DNA of 64,000 nucleotides from assembly GCF_001547895.1 (NCBI RefSeq), contig NZ_AP014627.1:4405501-4469500 (forward strand). Direction: 5' to 3'. The DNA comes from Pseudomonas sp. Os17 (GTDB lineage: Bacteria > Pseudomonadota > Gammaproteobacteria > Pseudomonadales > Pseudomonadaceae). This document shows, piece after piece, positions 63,133 through 64,000 of the stretch (positions within the stretch are counted from its first letter, which is position 1; every line of letters starts with the position of its first letter). Below the pieces are notes generated by a model, which saw only the letters and a list, made by a program, of their open reading frames with translations, did not search any database and was not told the DNA's origin. The translations under genes and the position numbers were made by a program.

Positions 63133-63147
63133 ATACCTTTAAGGTAT
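63133..63147. promoter_or_regulatory. CatR operator
   Basis: ATACC-TTTAA-GGTAT, a perfect inverted repeat of the T-N11-A LysR type in the 120-bp space between catB and catR. Fits the muconate-dependent CatR site controlling catBCA. Confidence 0.75.
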
Positions 63148-63171
63148 GCATATCACCACTGGAGAGCTGTC

Positions 63172-64000
63172 ATGGAACTGCGTCATCTGCGCTACTTCCA
63201 GGTGCTGGGGGAAACCCTCAACTTCACCCGCGCCGCCGAGCGCCTGCACATTGCCCAACCGCCCTTGAGCCGGCAGATCCAGCAACTGGAAGACGAGTTG
63301 GGGGTGCTGTTGCTGGAGCGTGGCCGGCCGCTGCGCCTGACCGCCGCCGGGCGGTTTTTCTATGAGCATTCCAACCGGGTGCTGGAGCAGTTGGGCAAGG
63401 TCTGCGACAACACCCGGCGCATCGGCCTGGGGCACAAGACCTGGCTGGGCATCGGCTTTGCCCCTTCAACCTTGTACGGCGTGCTGCCGCAACTGATCCG
63501 CCGCCTGCGCAGCAACGAAACCCTGGAGCTGGAGCTGGGCCTGTCGGAAATGACCACCCTGCAACAGGTGGAAGCCTTGAAGGCGGGACGCATCGATATC
63601 GGCTTCGGGCGGATTCACATCGACGACCCGGCCATCGTGCAGAGGGTGCTGACCGAGGACCGGCTGGTGGTCGCCCTGCCCGCCGGTCATCCGCTGCTGG
63701 GGCAGGCACTGACGCTTGAGCAACTGGCCAAAGAACCCTTCGTGCTGTACCCGGCCAACCCGCGGCCGAGCTACGCCGACCATGTGATCGCACTGTTCAA
63801 TGCCCGTGGCCTGAACCTGAAGATCGCCCAGTGGACCAACGAATTGCAGACCGCCATCGGCCTGGTGGGCGCCGGCATCGGCGTCACCCTGGTGCCGGCC
63901 TCGGTGCAGGTGCTGCACCGCGACGACATCGGTTTTTGCCCCCTACTGGAAACCGCTGCCACCTCGCCGATCATCCTCAGCCGCCGGGTCGGCGAGCCGT
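63172..64000 (+). CDS. catR: LysR regulator CatR, C-terminus outside window
   Basis: The frame is open from the ATG at 63172 to the right edge, 276 codons. LysR helix-turn-helix at about 1-65 (MELRHLRYFQVLGETLNFTR, AQPPLSRQIQQLEDELG), then an effector domain with FAPSTLYGVLPQLIRRL and PANPRPSYADHV typical of CatR/BenM/CbnR. Divergent from catB with the T-N11-A site between, so it activates catBCA with cis,cis-muconate. The product is truncated only by the window. Confidence 0.94.
   Translation, partial: MELRHLRYFQVLGETLNFTRAAERLHIAQPPLSRQIQQLEDELGVLLLERGRPLRLTAAGRFFYEHSNRVLEQLGKVCDNTRRIGLGHKTWLGIGFAPSTLYGVLPQLIRRLRSNETLELELGLSEMTTLQQVEALKAGRIDIGFGRIHIDDPAIVQRVLTEDRLVVALPAGHPLLGQALTLEQLAKEPFVLYPANPRPSYADHVIALFNARGLNLKIAQWTNELQTAIGLVGAGIGVTLVPASVQVLHRDDIGFCPLLETAATSPIILSRRVGEP

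Overview
The window is a GC-rich chromosomal segment of a fluorescent Pseudomonas (P. fluorescens, P. protegens or P. chlororaphis type). The grounds are the catBCA/benABCD benzoate cluster with BenR and CatR, many Pseudomonas REP repeats built on GCTTGCC or GCTTGCT cores, a CRP/Vfr-type site, and many close matches to Pseudomonas families (YneJ/Sad pair, QseBC-like pair, DUF6124 protein). Protein calls come from reading the translations and recalling family motifs. No database search was run.

Layout. 1-6424: a very large FHA/CdiA-like two-partner-secretion exoprotein, open at the left edge, behind a transporter gene reduced to its two ends. 6810-12458: a minus-strand amino-acid block (Lrp regulator, divergent threonine-synthase paralogue, GcvA-like LysR, MmuP-like permease, cystathionine-gamma-synthase-family enzyme). 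12698-17032: DinB-like protein, two small lipoproteins that seem to lack normal start codons, an EAL phosphodiesterase, an AraC regulator and a secreted SnoaL-like protein. 17205-21806: four signalling genes joined by ATGA overlaps (kinase, NarL-type regulator, hybrid kinase, receiver). 22086-27105: AraC regulator, BASS transporter, then two near-duplicate leucine-rich proteins around a PD-(D/E)XK-like protein. 27295-33237: LysE exporter, YneJ/Sad pair, Arc-like repressor, TonB-dependent siderophore receptor.

33240-42300 is accessory. It holds a decayed HTH gene, a DUF4265 gene with two coupled secreted proteins between two near-identical palindromes, a DUF6124 gene behind a strongly structured leader, and then an AT-rich defence island. 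The island has a Hachiman/AbpAB-type HamA-HamB pair, a decayed IS5-family fragment, and a translationally coupled MazG-like/HNH pair.

42395-54774: an ATGA-coupled envelope operon (sialidase-like, membrane protein, LTA-synthase-like sulfatase), a PepSY/cytochrome b561 pair divergent from a QseBC-like system with a direct-repeat operator, and a TauD-like dioxygenase/TSUP/SDR group divergent from a MocR regulator with a perfect CRP-type palindrome between them. 54809-64000: the complete benzoate to beta-ketoadipate-branch enzymes BenABCD and CatBCA with BenR and CatR and their operators. A five-unit 109-bp REP array lies inside the ben operon between benC and benD, and a 138-bp repeat array lies between benR and the benA operator.
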